DNA from: Ectothiorhodospira marina | GTDB taxonomy: Bacteria > Pseudomonadota > Gammaproteobacteria > Ectothiorhodospirales > Ectothiorhodospiraceae | Reading direction: 5' to 3' | Assembly (NCBI RefSeq): GCF_900109495.1 | Contig: NZ_FOAA01000001.1 | Coordinates: 372,001 to 436,000 of the forward strand | DNA length: 64,000 bases | Part shown: positions 1 through 9,442 of the stretch, in pieces | How positions within the stretch are numbered: the first letter of the stretch is position 1 | Layout of the letters: the number at the start of each line of letters is the position of its first letter | The notes under the pieces: model-generated | What the model was told of the DNA's origin: nothing | What the model saw: the letters and a program-made list of their open reading frames with translations, nothing else | Databases searched by the model: none | Made by a program: the position numbers and the translations under genes

Positions 1-1049
1 GGGATGACCCGCTCGAATTCCTGACGCTTCTCCTGCAGGTGGTCCGTTCCCCGCAGGCGCGGGGATGACCCGGCCTACACCGCCGTGCAGACGCCCAACG
101 TGGACCGTTCCCCGCAGGCGCGGGGATGACCCGCCCGTAATAAGGCCCGCCCCATCGCTTCGGGTCCGTTCCCCGCAGGCGCGGGGATGACCCGGCGTTT
201 TCTGATCTGAACTTTGCATGCCCGAACCGTTCCCCGCAGGCGCGGGGATGACCCGTTGATGATAGCCATCAGTTAGTCACCGGGTAGCCGTTCCCCGCAG
301 GCGCGGGGATGACCCGGAAGAAGCGATGAAAGTGGCGGCTGATGAGCTCCGTTCCCCGCAGGCGCGGGGATGACCCGCCGCAGTGGCTCGATGAGTTCCT
401 GGAGGAGGACCGTTCCCCGCAGGCGCGGGGATGACCCGCATCGAATCAAATGTGGACAGTCAGAGGGGGCCCGTTCCCCGCAGGCGCGGGGATGACCCGG
501 CCGTCCGCCTGAGCAAGGAAGAACGGGAGGCCCGTTCCCCGCAGGCGCGGGGATGACCCGGTCCGACATAATGGGTCGCTTGTTCGGGCGCTCCGTTCCC
601 CGCAGGCGCGGGGATGACCCGCATAGCCATGTGCTCAAGATCGCCCACCACGCCCGTTCCCCGCAGGCGCGGGGATGACCCGATCCATCTGAGGACTGCG
701 CTCCCATAGCGGAGCCGTTCCCCGCAGGCGCGGGGATGACCCGGGGTTCAACGCAGAGGCGTCTGATGCATCCACCCGTTCCCCGCAGGCGCGGGGATGA
801 CCCGGTGATGCAGGTCCAGAACGACTACGAGAAGGACCGTTCCCCGCAGGCGCGGGGATGACCCGGTCTCCTCGGCGCGCAGCTGGGCATTCTGGAACCC
901 GTTCCCCGCAGGCGCGGGGATGACCCGGCACTGGTTGCCGCACCCATCCTGGTCTGTACCCGTTCCCCGCAGGCGCGGGGATGACCCGCCATGTGGAGAA
1001 TTCCGCCACGGGCCCTGAGTCCGTTCCCCGCAGGCGCGGAGATGACCCG
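1..1049 (+). CRISPR. Type I-E-like CRISPR array, trailer end
   Basis: Eighteen 29-bp repeats spaced at 61-62 bp; the first (1-11) is cut by the window edge and the next lies at 44-72. Seventeen spacers are 32 bp long, except one of 33 bp (866-898). Each repeat has the TTCCCCGC...GCGGGGAT stem and ends in CCG, the form known from type I-E (Escherichia-type) repeats. Seventeen repeats look identical, while the last (1021-1049) carries a G-to-A change at 1040 in the 3' arm of the stem. A degenerate final repeat and the repeat orientation both say that transcription runs left to right, so the leader and any cas genes should lie left of the window. No cas gene is visible here. Spacer targets cannot be judged from the sequence alone. 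Confidence 0.97.
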
Positions 1050-1080
1050 TTCGGCCTCCATTGATCTGCACTTCGATCAC
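1050..1080 (-). pseudogene. Truncated 5' end of a small gene abutting the CRISPR array
   Basis: A GTG start at 1080-1078 with an AGGAG ribosome site upstream begins the peptide MIEVQINGGR, then the reading frame runs straight into the last CRISPR repeat at 1049. The same start region is found in the intact small gene at 1170-1382 (MIEAQIDGAEL...). Homology stops at the first base outside the repeat. It is therefore read as the 5' remnant of a second gene copy whose remainder was lost where the array ends. Function unknown. Confidence 0.5.
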
Positions 1081-1164
1081 TTTTTATACTCCTATTCGAC
1101 TTGGCCGGGCATGGGGCCGCTGTGCTCATACCACGGATTCGTTTCGGACGTAGGCCCGGGGCGG
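1050..1164. repeat. Diverged direct repeat, copy A
   Basis: About 115 bp that align along their whole length with 1353-1468, with many substitutions and small indels. Shared blocks include TTCGGC, the GATCTGC.CTTCGATCAC stretch and CATACCACG. The repeat covers the leader plus the first ten codons of a minus-strand small gene. Copy A ends exactly at the CRISPR trailer. Confidence 0.75.
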
Positions 1165-1169
1165 CTAGG

Positions 1170-1382
1170 TCAATCTTGCTTTTTCCTACCGATGTAAAAC
1201 GTCTCCAGGCCCAGCATCCGGCGCATCTTACGTGCACTGCACACAGCACTGTAGCGCTTCCCGTTGAATTCCTTGACGTAGCGTATCAGCGGCATGCCGC
1301 TGTTGTTGGCGCCCGCATCCTGAATGTAGTCCGGCTCCAGGGCGGCGGTCAGTTCGGCACCATCGATCTGCGCTTCGATCAC
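1170..1382 (-). CDS. Small hypothetical protein next to CRISPR trailer
   Basis: Seventy residues from a GTG start at 1382, chosen because an AAGGAG ribosome site sits six bases upstream. The same start context is conserved in the truncated copy at 1080. The protein is basic at its C-terminus (…RKMRRMLGLETFYIGRKKQD) with no membrane segment or metal motif that I can name. The frame stays open upstream to 1604, so a longer 144-residue protein cannot be excluded, but that extension has no good ribosome site. I do not recognise the family. Its position at the array end and its duplication are the only functional hints. Confidence 0.45.
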   Translation of the reverse strand: MIEAQIDGAELTAALEPDYIQDAGANNSGMPLIRYVKEFNGKRYSAVCSARKMRRMLGLETFYIGRKKQD

Positions 1383-1468
1383 AGCTACACTCCTTATCAG
1401 TCGATCCGGTTGCATCGGGCCATTGTGGGCATACCACGAATCGTTGCAGGCGTAGGGCCTGGGGACGG
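1353..1468. repeat. Diverged direct repeat, copy B
   Basis: Partner of the 1050-1164 segment, offset by about 303 bp. It contains the leader, ribosome site and first codons of the 1170-1382 gene. The upstream part encodes a WYxHxGPM string in both copies; copy A then has a stop codon, copy B does not. This suggests a tandem duplication that has diverged considerably. Confidence 0.75.
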
Positions 1469-1639
1469 ATGGACAGGTCGCTGCTGTCGCAGCGATTTGC
1501 TGGCAGGCCAGTTCCCAGGGAGGGTGGTTTTCGTGGAAAATGCGAACTTTATTGAAGACAGCTCCCTGATGGGCCAGGCAACTGATGAGGTTTGAAACGC
1601 TCATACTGAGTCATTTCCAGTGTCCCTGGAGAGCCAGGC

Positions 1640-3208
1640 ATGGCTGACCAACAGCGCCTCAGACTCCCCATCGGCATTCAAACCTTCTCCGAGATCCGCG
1701 AGGGGGGCTACTACTACGTGGACAAGACGCCAATCATCGAGCGCCTGGTCCACCAGAACAAGTATTACTTCCTCTCCCGCCCCCGCCGCTTTGGCAAGAG
1801 CCTGTTGCTCGATACCCTGCGCTGCCTGTTCGAGGGTCGCCAAAAGCTCTTCGAGGGGCTCTACATCCACGACCGATGGGACTGGCAGCAAACCCACCCG
1901 GTGATTCGCCTCAGCTTCGGCAGCGGCGTGATGCGCAATCGCGAGGAGCTGGACACGCGCATTCGCCACCAGCTACGCAAGGAGCGTGGGCGCTTCACCC
2001 AGGCCACCTCCCCCGAGACGGATATTCCCGGCGAGTTCTCCGACCTGCTGGAGCTCACCCACCGGGAAACGGGTCAGCCGGTCGTGCTGCTGATTGACGA
2101 GTACGACAAGCCGATTCTGGACAACATTCTGGAACCGGAGCGTGCCCGAGAGCTGCGCGAGGGGCTGAAAAACCTCTACAGCGTGATCAAGGACGCCGAC
2201 CCACACCTGCATCTGGTGCTGATCACCGGAGTGTCCAAGTTCAGCAAGGTCAGCCTGTTTTCGGGGCTGAACAACCTCAACGACATCACCCTGGATGCGC
2301 CCTACAGCACGATCTGCGGCTATACCGATGACGACATCGACACGGTATTCGCCCCGGAGCTGCCCGGCATGGACCGCGACGCGATCCGCGCCTGGTACAA
2401 CGGCTACCGCTGGGGTGGCGCCGAGGTCACATCGGTCTACAACCCCTTCGATGTGCTGCTGCTGCTCCAAAAGCGCGAGTTCGGCCCCTACTGGTTCGAG
2501 AGCGCCACGCCCACCTTCCTCATTGATCTGCTCAGGAGGCGTGGCATTTTCACCCCTCAGTTGGACCGGCTCCAGGCCAGGGCCCAGCTGCTCGGGCGTT
2601 TCGATGTGGATGACATCACCACCGAAGGACTGCTGTTCCAGACCGGCTATATCACCATCAAGGAGATGCACGAGCCCATGCTGGGCTACCGGCTCTACAC
2701 GCTGGGTTTCCCCAACCTGGAGGTGGAGAGCAGCCTCAACGATCTGCTACTGCCGGTGCTGGGCATTGGCCACAGCGAGGCCCAGACCCACCAGTTGAGG
2801 CTGATGGACACGCTGCAGCGACACGACCTGGCAGGCCTGGAGGCTCACCTCAAGGCGCTCTACGCCGGCCTGCCCCACGACTGGTATCGCAACAACCCCA
2901 TCGCCCAGTATGAGGGCCACTATGCCAGCGTGTTCTACAGTCACTTCGCCGCCCTGGGGCTCCAGGTCACGGTGGAAGATTCAAGCCACCACGGCAAGGT
3001 GGACATGGCGGTGGACTTCAGCGGCCACATCTATCTGTTCGAATTCAAGGTGGTGGAGCAGCTCCCCGAGGGCAGGGCGCTGCAGCAGATCAAGGCCAGG
3101 GGCTATGCCGACAAGCACCGGGCCAGTGGCAAGCCGATCCATCTGATCGGGGTGGAGTTCTCCAGTGAGCAGCGGCAGATCGTGGCGTTTGAGGTGGAAA
3201 CGATCTGA
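1640..3208 (+). CDS. AAA-ATPase-like / PD-(D/E)XK nuclease family protein (DUF1703 type)
   Basis: 522 residues. The N-terminus has the hallmark of the AAA-ATPase-like family: a 'YYVDKT' strand followed by the P-loop-like RPRRFGKS motif (about residues 53-60) and a Walker B-like VVLLIDEYDKP near 150. The C-terminal third matches the PD-(D/E)XK superfamily domain found in these proteins, with the segment HGKVDMAVDF…YLFEFKVV supplying the nuclease-type acidic/lysine residues. Such proteins are common, often multicopy and of uncertain role; links to mobile elements or defence have been proposed but not established. Start ATG at 1640. It stands alone between the CRISPR remnant and ssrA, transcribed towards ssrA. 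Confidence 0.88.
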   Translation: MADQQRLRLPIGIQTFSEIREGGYYYVDKTPIIERLVHQNKYYFLSRPRRFGKSLLLDTLRCLFEGRQKLFEGLYIHDRWDWQQTHPVIRLSFGSGVMRNREELDTRIRHQLRKERGRFTQATSPETDIPGEFSDLLELTHRETGQPVVLLIDEYDKPILDNILEPERARELREGLKNLYSVIKDADPHLHLVLITGVSKFSKVSLFSGLNNLNDITLDAPYSTICGYTDDDIDTVFAPELPGMDRDAIRAWYNGYRWGGAEVTSVYNPFDVLLLLQKREFGPYWFESATPTFLIDLLRRRGIFTPQLDRLQARAQLLGRFDVDDITTEGLLFQTGYITIKEMHEPMLGYRLYTLGFPNLEVESSLNDLLLPVLGIGHSEAQTHQLRLMDTLQRHDLAGLEAHLKALYAGLPHDWYRNNPIAQYEGHYASVFYSHFAALGLQVTVEDSSHHGKVDMAVDFSGHIYLFEFKVVEQLPEGRALQQIKARGYADKHRASGKPIHLIGVEFSSEQRQIVAFEVETI

Positions 3209-3484
3209 TTGCGGGCCTGGTGGGAACGGGCCCGTCATGTTGCGAAGTCGGCGGCTCGACGTTCTGGTTTTAGATGCCTCGGCAGACCACGGTGCTAACG
3301 GATGAGGGTCTGAAGGGGGAGTGCAGCTACGGTGAGGAATCGTCGGGTTTCAGGGCTTTGGAGTGCAGTCACAATGGCTCCCATCTCCCAGGTGGGGGTG
3401 GGCGGCCCTGAAACAAGAAAGGGGCCCGGAGGCCCCTGTTCGTGCGGTTTCTGGTGCATTCTGGAATGTCCAGAAACCTTCTGC
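3209..3484. other. Intergenic region between ATPase-like gene and ssrA
   Basis: No convincing reading frame. The only structure seen is the GC-rich hairpin described as the ssrA terminator. The rest is unassigned. Confidence 0.5.
3411..3437 (-). terminator. Rho-independent terminator of ssrA
   Basis: On the minus strand a stem GGGGCC…GGCCCC (3421-3436) is followed by TTTCTTGTTTC. It lies about 50 bases beyond the 3' CCA end of tmRNA, the expected place for its terminator. Confidence 0.75.
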
Positions 3485-3838
3485 TGGTGGAGGCGGCGGG
3501 AATCGAACCCGCGTCCGCAAGCCCTACGCCATTGGTACTACATGCTTAGTTCGTCTTTTCAGTTAACGCCGCGGCCTCCGACGAACAGGATGCGTTGGCG
3601 CGAGCCCGCTTGGTTTTAACGGTTAAGACCCGGGCAGGTCCGCTCCGCGAGCTTGTGTGCGATGACCTCTGAGTAGAACCCACAAGCAGGTCCCGTCAGA
3701 GGCTGACCGGTTTTTAAGCGGCCAGAGCGTAGTTGTCGTCGTTGGCAACTATAGCGTTACAGCATGATTTACGAGGTAAGCTGTATCCTCGGCATGCACC
3801 TCAGGTTTCACGACCCACGTCGAAGCCAGGTCGCCCCC
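3485..3838 (-). ncRNA. ssrA: Transfer-messenger RNA (tmRNA)
   Basis: 354 nt on the minus strand. The 5' end reads GGGGGCGACCTGGCTTCGACG and the 3' end carries the T-arm GGTTCGATTCCCGCC and an encoded CCA. The acceptor stem GGGGGCG/CGCCTCC includes the G3-U70 pair needed for alanylation. The tag frame runs from the resume codon GCC at 3746 to TAA at 3714 and encodes ANDDNYALAA, close to the Escherichia coli tag ANDENYALAA. tmRNA with SmpB rescues stalled ribosomes and marks the peptide for proteolysis. No smpB is adjacent. Confidence 0.97.
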
Positions 3839-3856
3839 GGTGTTGTAACAATAGAC

Positions 3857-3885
3857 ATGGTACCCGGGGGGGAGTTCCCTGTCAC
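3857..3885 (-). promoter_or_regulatory. Possible sigma-70 promoter for ssrA
   Basis: On the minus strand GTGACA (3885-3880) and TACCAT (3862-3857) are separated by 17 bases, upstream of the mature tmRNA 5' end at 3838. This would leave a short leader for RNase P to remove. Both hexamers are imperfect, so the call is tentative. Confidence 0.4.
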
Positions 3886-3943
3886 TAGCGCGTCCGGAAG
3901 AAAAAAGGGGTGGCTGCTCTTTCCTGATCGTGTTCTGAAGGGG

Positions 3944-3969
3944 ATTCGCGGCCAGGGCCGCTCCCACGG
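3944..3969. repeat. REP-like palindromic element
   Basis: Sequence of the form TTCGCGGCC-AGGGCCGCTCCCACGG, a palindrome resembling the REP elements of Pseudomonas and other gammaproteobacteria. Matching copies lie at 24740-24764, 34483-34509 and 34554-34579. It sits in the gap between ssrA and purL. Confidence 0.75.
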
Positions 3970-4115
3970 AGGTATGCAAGTGGCATGGGGTGGGGGCTTT
4001 TCCGGGAGCAACTCCCATGGGGAGCTGCTGTGGTTCCAGTAGGGGCAATCGGGGGCTTTCAAGGCGCTTTTCAAGTATCATGGACGGCTTTTCCAGCCTG
4101 AGTTCGGGGTCTTCA

Positions 4116-7100
4116 ATGCTGTGTCTTCCGGGTAGTCCCTCCCTGTCCAGTTTCCGTCGTCAACGCCTGCTGGAGGATCTGCGTCGTCAGGTGCCGGGGA
4201 TCCGCGGGGTGTGGGCCCGGTTCGAGCATTTTGTGCAGACCGAGCGAGAACTCTCGGCGGATGAGCACCAAGTGCTGGAGCAACTGCTTTGCTACGGTGA
4301 GGCAATGGATGATGGGCAGGAGGACGGGAGTCAGCTGGTGCTCGTGGTGCCTCGCCTGGGCACCATCTCGCCCTGGTCCAGCAAGGCCACCGACATCGCC
4401 CGCAATTGCGGGCTGGATGGCGTGGTGCGGCGCATCGAGCGGGGCACGGCTTACTGGCTGGAGTCGGATGCCTCGCTGAGTCTGGCGGAACTGCGCCGGG
4501 TGATGCCGTTGCTGCACGATCGCATGACCGAGACCGTGCTCACCGACCGGGATGAAGCCGAGGGCCTGTTCTCCACGGCCTCTCCGGCGCCCTTGCGCGT
4601 GGTGGAACGCGGTGCTGATCCCAAAGGGGCCCTGCAGCGTGTGAACTCGGAACTGGGCCTGGCGCTCACCGAGGACGAAATCGACTACCTGGTGGAGGCC
4701 TACGAGGCCCTGGGCCGCGATCCCACGGACGTGGAACTGATGATGTTCGCCCAGGCCAACTCCGAACATTGTCGGCACAAGATCTTCAATGCCGACTGGG
4801 TGATCGACGGGCGTCCTCAGGACAAGTCCCTGTTCGCCATGATCCGTAACACCCATGCACAATCGCCTGATGGGGTGCTGTCGGCCTACCGTGACAACGC
4901 CTCGGTGATGGAAGGCCATCGGGCCCATCGGTTGATCCCTGATCCCCGCACCGGGGAATACCAGCCTGTGGAGATGGATCTGCCCATCATCATGAAGGTG
5001 GAAACCCACAACCATCCCACCGCCATCTCACCTTTTCCGGGGGCCGCCACCGGCTCCGGCGGCGAGATCCGCGACGAGGGCGCCACCGGGCGGGGTTCCA
5101 AGCCCAAGGCGGGGCTGAGCGGGTTCTCCGTATCCAATCTGCGCATTCCCGGCCTGGAACAGCCCTGGGAGGAAGATTTTGGCAAGCCCGAGCGGATCGA
5201 GTCGGCCCTGAACATCATGCTGGAAGGCCCCATCGGCGCGGCGGCCTTCAATAATGAGTTCGGGCGACCGGCGCTGGCGGGTTACTTCCGCACCCTGGAG
5301 GCCGAGGTGCCCGGGCCTGCGGGCCCTGAGCTCAAGGGATATCACAAGCCCATCATGATTGCCGGCGGGGTGGGCAGCATGCGCGCCGAGCATATCGAGA
5401 AGCAGGCCCTGCCCGAGGGCACCCCCGTGGTGGTGCTGGGTGGGCCCGCCATGTTGATCGGTCTGGGCGGCGGCGCGGCCTCATCCATGGCCAGCGGCGA
5501 GAGTGCCCAGGAACTGGATTTCGCCTCCGTACAGCGAGGCAACCCGGAGATCCAGCGGCGTTGCCAGGAGGTGATTGACCGCTGCACGGCCCTGGGCGAG
5601 GCCAACCCCGTGCTTTCCATTCACGATGTGGGTGCGGGCGGCCTGTCCAACGCCATTCCTGAAATCCTCAACGATGCCGGTCGCGGTGGCAGTATCGAAT
5701 TGCGCACCGTGCCCTCCGACGAGGACGGCTTGTCTCCCATGGAGATCTGGTGCAACGAGGCCCAGGAGCGCTATGTGCTGGCCATCGAGGCCGACCGCCT
5801 GGATGACTTCGTGGCCCTGTGCGAGCGAGAGCGGGCGCCATTTGCGGTGGTGGGCACCGCCACTGCCGAACAACGCCTGCTGGTGGGTGATGCCCTGTTG
5901 AATGAAACCCCCGTGGATATGCCCATGGAGGTGCTCCTGGGCAAGCCTCCCAAGATGCTGCGGGATGTGCACCATCAAACCTTCCAGAAACCCGAGGTGG
6001 ATACCGGGGTGGTGGATCTGGCCGAGGCCGTGGAGCGGGTGCTGCAACTGCCCGCGGTGGCCTCCAAGTCCTTCCTGATCACCATTGGCGATCGCACGGT
6101 GACCGGCCTGGTGGCGCGGGACCAGATGGTGGGCCCCTGGCAGGTGCCGGTGGCCGATGTGGCGGTGACCGCCAGTGATTATGACGGCCATACCGGTGAG
6201 GCCATGGCGATGGGTGAGCGTACCCCGATCGCCATGGTCAACCCGGTGGCCTCGGGCCGCATGGCCATCGGCGAGGCAATCACCAACATGGCGGCAGCTG
6301 CCGTGGATGATCTGTCGCAAATCTGCCTCTCCGCCAACTGGATGGCCGCCACCGGGCATCCGGGTGAGGATGCGGCCCTGTTCGATACGGTGCGTGCCGT
6401 GGGTGAGGAGTTGTGCCCGCGTCTGGGGATCGCCATCCCGGTGGGCAAGGACTCCCTCTCCATGCGCACGGTCTGGGAGCAGGATGGCGAACAGCGCCTT
6501 ATGACTTCGCCCTTGTCGCTGATCATCTCGGCGTTCGCGCCGGTCACGGATATCCGGCTGACGCTCACCCCGACCCTGCGCACCGATCAGGGGGATACCG
6601 ATCTGATCCTGGTGGATCTGGCCAAGGGTCGGCAGCGCCTGGCCGGATCGGCCCTGGCACAGGTCACCAACCAGGTGGGTCATCACGCACCGGACCTGGA
6701 TGATCCGGACACCCTCAAGCGTTTCTTCGCCGCCATCCGGGATCTGCGGCGCGAGGGGCATCTGCTGGCCTATCACGACCGTTCCGACGGTGGGTTGCTG
6801 ACAACCCTGTGCGAAATGGCCTTTGCCGGGCGCACGGGTATGACCGTGCACCTGGATGATCTGGGTGATGATGCTCTGGCAGCCCTGTTCTGTGAGGAAC
6901 TGGGGGCGGTCATCCAGGTGCGTCATGACGACACGGAAGAGGTGTTGTCCATGCTGCACGGCGCGGGCCTGGCGCACCACAGCCATGTGATTGGCACCTT
7001 GAATGACACCGGTCAGATCGAGTTCCGACGCGGTCAACAGGTGGTTTTTGCCGATAGCAGGGCCCGCCTGCAGCAGTGCTGGGCCCGTACCAGTCACCAC

Positions 7101-8012
7101 ATGCAGGCCCTGCGGGACGATCCGGACTGTGCTCGAGAGGAGTTTGAGGCCCTGGTGCCGGATGATGACCCGGGCCTCAATGCCCGACTGACATTCAATC
7201 CGGCGGATGACCCGGCGATGCCCTTCATCCAGACGGGCGCGCGTCCCCGGGTGGCCATCCTGCGGGAGCAGGGCGTCAATGGTCAGTTGGAGATGGCGGC
7301 GGCCTTCCACAGGGCGGGTTTTTGTGCTGTGGATGTGCACATGACCGATCTCATGGAGGGGCGAGTGGATCTGGCCAGCTTCCAGGGGCTTGCCGCCTGC
7401 GGCGGGTTCTCATACGGGGATGTGCTCGGTGCCGGAGGGGGCTGGGCCCGTTCCATCCTGTTCAATGCCCGTCTGCGCGAGGCCTTCCAGGCCTTCTTCG
7501 AGCGCCCGGACACCTTCTCACTGGGGGTGTGCAATGGCTGTCAGATGCTCTCGCAGCTTAAGGGTCTCATCCCTGGTGCAACGCACTGGCCCCGTTTTGT
7601 GCGCAACCGCTCCGAGCAGTTCGAGGCGCGTCTGTCCCTGGTGGAGGTGACGGACAGCCCGTCCATCCTGCTCCAGGGGATGGCCGGCTCGCGTCTGCCG
7701 GTGGCTGTCTCGCACGGTGAGGGCCGCGTTGCCCTGGGCAACGCGGATGTGGATACCGTGTCGGGTGCCGGGCTGGTGTCGCTGCGTTATGTGGACCACT
7801 TCGGCCGGGTGACGGAGCGTTATCCCTTCAACCCCAATGGCTCTCCCGAGGGCATCACGGGGCTGACCAGCAGTGATGGTCGTGCCACCATCATGATGCC
7901 GCACCCGGAGCGGGTGTTCCGTACCGTGCAGCATGCCTGGGCCCCGGCCGAGTGGGGTGAGGATGGTCCCTGGCTGCGCATGTTCCGCAATGCCCGGCGG
8001 TGGGTCGGATGA
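4116..8012 (+). CDS. purL: Phosphoribosylformylglycinamidine synthase
   Basis: 1298 residues, the size of the single-chain gammaproteobacterial enzyme. It converts FGAR, glutamine and ATP to FGAM in purine synthesis. Start ATG at 4116 is chosen because [14 protein letters not shown] matches the usual N-terminus; in-frame codons upstream (for example ATG 4080) are not conserved. The N-terminal and linker regions are followed by the ATP-binding FGAM synthase halves (motif [22 protein letters not shown]) and a C-terminal glutamine amidotransferase domain. That domain has the nucleophile loop [13 protein letters not shown] and a late PHPERVFR histidine/glutamate motif. Transcribed alone or with the downstream glycosyltransferase, 12 bp away. 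Confidence 0.98.
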   Translation: MLCLPGSPSLSSFRRQRLLEDLRRQVPGIRGVWARFEHFVQTERELSADEHQVLEQLLCYGEAMDDGQEDGSQLVLVVPRLGTISPWSSKATDIARNCGLDGVVRRIERGTAYWLESDASLSLAELRRVMPLLHDRMTETVLTDRDEAEGLFSTASPAPLRVVERGADPKGALQRVNSELGLALTEDEIDYLVEAYEALGRDPTDVELMMFAQANSEHCRHKIFNADWVIDGRPQDKSLFAMIRNTHAQSPDGVLSAYRDNASVMEGHRAHRLIPDPRTGEYQPVEMDLPIIMKVETHNHPTAISPFPGAATGSGGEIRDEGATGRGSKPKAGLSGFSVSNLRIPGLEQPWEEDFGKPERIESALNIMLEGPIGAAAFNNEFGRPALAGYFRTLEAEVPGPAGPELKGYHKPIMIAGGVGSMRAEHIEKQALPEGTPVVVLGGPAMLIGLGGGAASSMASGESAQELDFASVQRGNPEIQRRCQEVIDRCTALGEANPVLSIHDVGAGGLSNAIPEILNDAGRGGSIELRTVPSDEDGLSPMEIWCNEAQERYVLAIEADRLDDFVALCERERAPFAVVGTATAEQRLLVGDALLNETPVDMPMEVLLGKPPKMLRDVHHQTFQKPEVDTGVVDLAEAVERVLQLPAVASKSFLITIGDRTVTGLVARDQMVGPWQVPVADVAVTASDYDGHTGEAMAMGERTPIAMVNPVASGRMAIGEAITNMAAAAVDDLSQICLSANWMAATGHPGEDAALFDTVRAVGEELCPRLGIAIPVGKDSLSMRTVWEQDGEQRLMTSPLSLIISAFAPVTDIRLTLTPTLRTDQGDTDLILVDLAKGRQRLAGSALAQVTNQVGHHAPDLDDPDTLKRFFAAIRDLRREGHLLAYHDRSDGGLLTTLCEMAFAGRTGMTVHLDDLGDDALAALFCEELGAVIQVRHDDTEEVLSMLHGAGLAHHSHVIGTLNDTGQIEFRRGQQVVFADSRARLQQCWARTSHHMQALRDDPDCAREEFEALVPDDDPGLNARLTFNPADDPAMPFIQTGARPRVAILREQGVNGQLEMAAAFHRAGFCAVDVHMTDLMEGRVDLASFQGLAACGGFSYGDVLGAGGGWARSILFNARLREAFQAFFERPDTFSLGVCNGCQMLSQLKGLIPGATHWPRFVRNRSEQFEARLSLVEVTDSPSILLQGMAGSRLPVAVSHGEGRVALGNADVDTVSGAGLVSLRYVDHFGRVTERYPFNPNGSPEGITGLTSSDGRATIMMPHPERVFRTVQHAWAPAEWGEDGPWLRMFRNARRWVG

Positions 8013-8024
8013 GGAGGCGCTGTC

Positions 8025-8681
8025 ATGTCTGCAATGGCTGAGGAAATACCGGTTCTGGTCTTCACCCGCGCACCGGTGCCGGGGCGTACCAAGACCCAAC
8101 TGATCCCGGCCGTGGGCGCCGAGGATGCCTGCCGCATCCACAAGGCCATGGTGCGTCATGCCATGATGGTGGCCTGCGCTGCCGATTGCGGCTCGGTGAT
8201 CATCCACGGCGCCCCGGATTCCAGTCACCCCTTCCTGCGCAAGCTGGCTGTGGATTATGGTTGCGCGCTCACCTCCCAGGAGGGTGTTGACCGGGGCGAT
8301 CGAATTCAGGAGGCCCTGGGACGGGCTCTGGAGTGCTTCGGCGGAGCCATTGTCATCGGCACCGACTGCCCGGAGATGACGGTGCAGGACATCCGTCAGG
8401 CGGCAGACAGCCTGCGGTCGGGTTGTGATGCGGTGCTGGGCCCGGCCCATGACGGGGGGTATGTGCTGATCGGCATGCGGCGGATGGAACCGCAAGTATT
8501 CCAGGGCATCCAATGGGGAACGGATCAGGTACTGGCGCAGACCCGGTCGCGGTTCGAGTCCCTGGGGTGGTCCTGGCATGAACTGGAGTCGCGGCGGGAT
8601 CTGGATACGCCGGAGGACTGGGAGATTCTGAGGGAGACCTATCCCTGGCTGAGCCCGGCTGCACTGGCCCTGAACGAGTAA
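8025..8681 (+). CDS. Glycosyltransferase A (DUF2064/TIGR04282 type)
   Basis: 218 residues. The N-terminal strand VLVFTRAPVPGRTKTQL and the IVIGTDCPEM and GPAHDGGYVLIG motifs are typical of the GT-A fold family whose members are labelled arsenosugar-type glycosyltransferases. The nucleotide-sugar substrate cannot be read from the sequence. Start ATG at 8025 follows a strong GAGGAGG site. It precedes a family-2 glycosyltransferase (8710-9438); these two families often sit side by side, which suggests a shared glycolipid or glycan product. No arsenic gene is nearby, so the arsenosugar label is only a family name here. Confidence 0.8.
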   Translation: MSAMAEEIPVLVFTRAPVPGRTKTQLIPAVGAEDACRIHKAMVRHAMMVACAADCGSVIIHGAPDSSHPFLRKLAVDYGCALTSQEGVDRGDRIQEALGRALECFGGAIVIGTDCPEMTVQDIRQAADSLRSGCDAVLGPAHDGGYVLIGMRRMEPQVFQGIQWGTDQVLAQTRSRFESLGWSWHELESRRDLDTPEDWEILRETYPWLSPAALALNE

Positions 8682-8709
8682 CCGTGTCCGGAGGAGTGTC
8701 CCTTCCCCA

Positions 8710-9438
8710 ATGACAGCACACCCCCAAGTCTCCATCATCATCCCCGCCTGGAATGAGGGCGGCTGGATTGGTCGGACCCTGGAGGCTGTGAACGCCGCCC
8801 GGGCACGGCAGCCGGAGCCCTCGGAGGTGATCGTGGTGGACAACGCCTCCACGGACGATACCGCCGCCATCGCCGAGGCTGCCGGTGCCCGGGTGGTCTT
8901 CGAGCCGGAACAGCGCATTGCCCGCGCCCGCAATGCCGGGGCCGCCGCGGCCCGTGGCGAATGGCTGATCTTCGTGGACGCCGATACCTGGCCCGATGGC
9001 CCGTTGCTTCAGGCCACGCTGACGGCGCTGGGGAGCGGTCAGGTCTGTGGGGGCGGGGCGCGTATCCGTTTTGACCGTCTCTCCCTGTCAGCTTACCGTC
9101 TGGGCATGATGGCCTGGAATGCGCTTTCCTCCCGACTGGGGCTGGCGGCCGGGTGCTATCTCTTTTGCACTCGCGATGCCTTCGAGCGGGTCGGGGGTTT
9201 CACCGAGAAGGTCTATGCCGGCGAGGAGGTGTTCCTTTCCCGGCGTCTGGCCCGGGATGGTCGGCATCGGGGGCAGGTCTTTCACATCCTGGACGACCCC
9301 CCGGTACTCACCTCGGGGCGCAAGACCGAATGGTTCGGCCCATGGCAGCATCTGCTCATGACCCTGGTGGTGTTGCTGGTGCCGTTCGCCCTGCGTTCAA
9401 GGCGGTTGAGCTGGTTCTGGTATCGCCGCCCGAAGTGA
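8710..9438 (+). CDS. Family 2 glycosyltransferase
   Basis: 242 residues. The start VSIIIPAWNEGGWIGRTL, the VVDNASTDDT nucleotide-binding motif and FVDADTWP (the DxD metal site, about residue 94) define a GT2 enzyme. A hydrophobic stretch near the C-terminus (LLMTLVVLLVPFAL) would anchor it to the inner membrane. It probably partners with the preceding GT-A protein and resembles the TIGR04283 group. The substrate is unknown. Ends five bases before the converging draT gene. Confidence 0.82.
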   Translation: MTAHPQVSIIIPAWNEGGWIGRTLEAVNAARARQPEPSEVIVVDNASTDDTAAIAEAAGARVVFEPEQRIARARNAGAAAARGEWLIFVDADTWPDGPLLQATLTALGSGQVCGGGARIRFDRLSLSAYRLGMMAWNALSSRLGLAAGCYLFCTRDAFERVGGFTEKVYAGEEVFLSRRLARDGRHRGQVFHILDDPPVLTSGRKTEWFGPWQHLLMTLVVLLVPFALRSRRLSWFWYRRPK

Positions 9439-9442
9439 TCAC

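Noticed and set aside
75-1080. Open frames across the CRISPR array on the minus strand with repeated PRACGERG-type peptides
   Set aside because: They follow the 61-bp repeat period and have no ribosome sites; they are products of the repeats, not genes.
1080-1170. The conserved leader between the two small genes as an integron attC site
   Set aside because: No GTTRRRY/RYYYAAC core sites and no clear long palindrome were found, and there is no integrase in view.
3990-4115. An N-terminal extension of PurL
   Set aside because: In-frame start codons exist, but the extension (serine/glycine-rich) is not part of the family; the conserved start is at 4116.
5481-7340. A 619-codon open frame opposite purL
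   Set aside because: It is histidine/glycine-rich and low in conserved pattern, lies wholly antisense to a certain gene, and is explained by GC-rich third positions.
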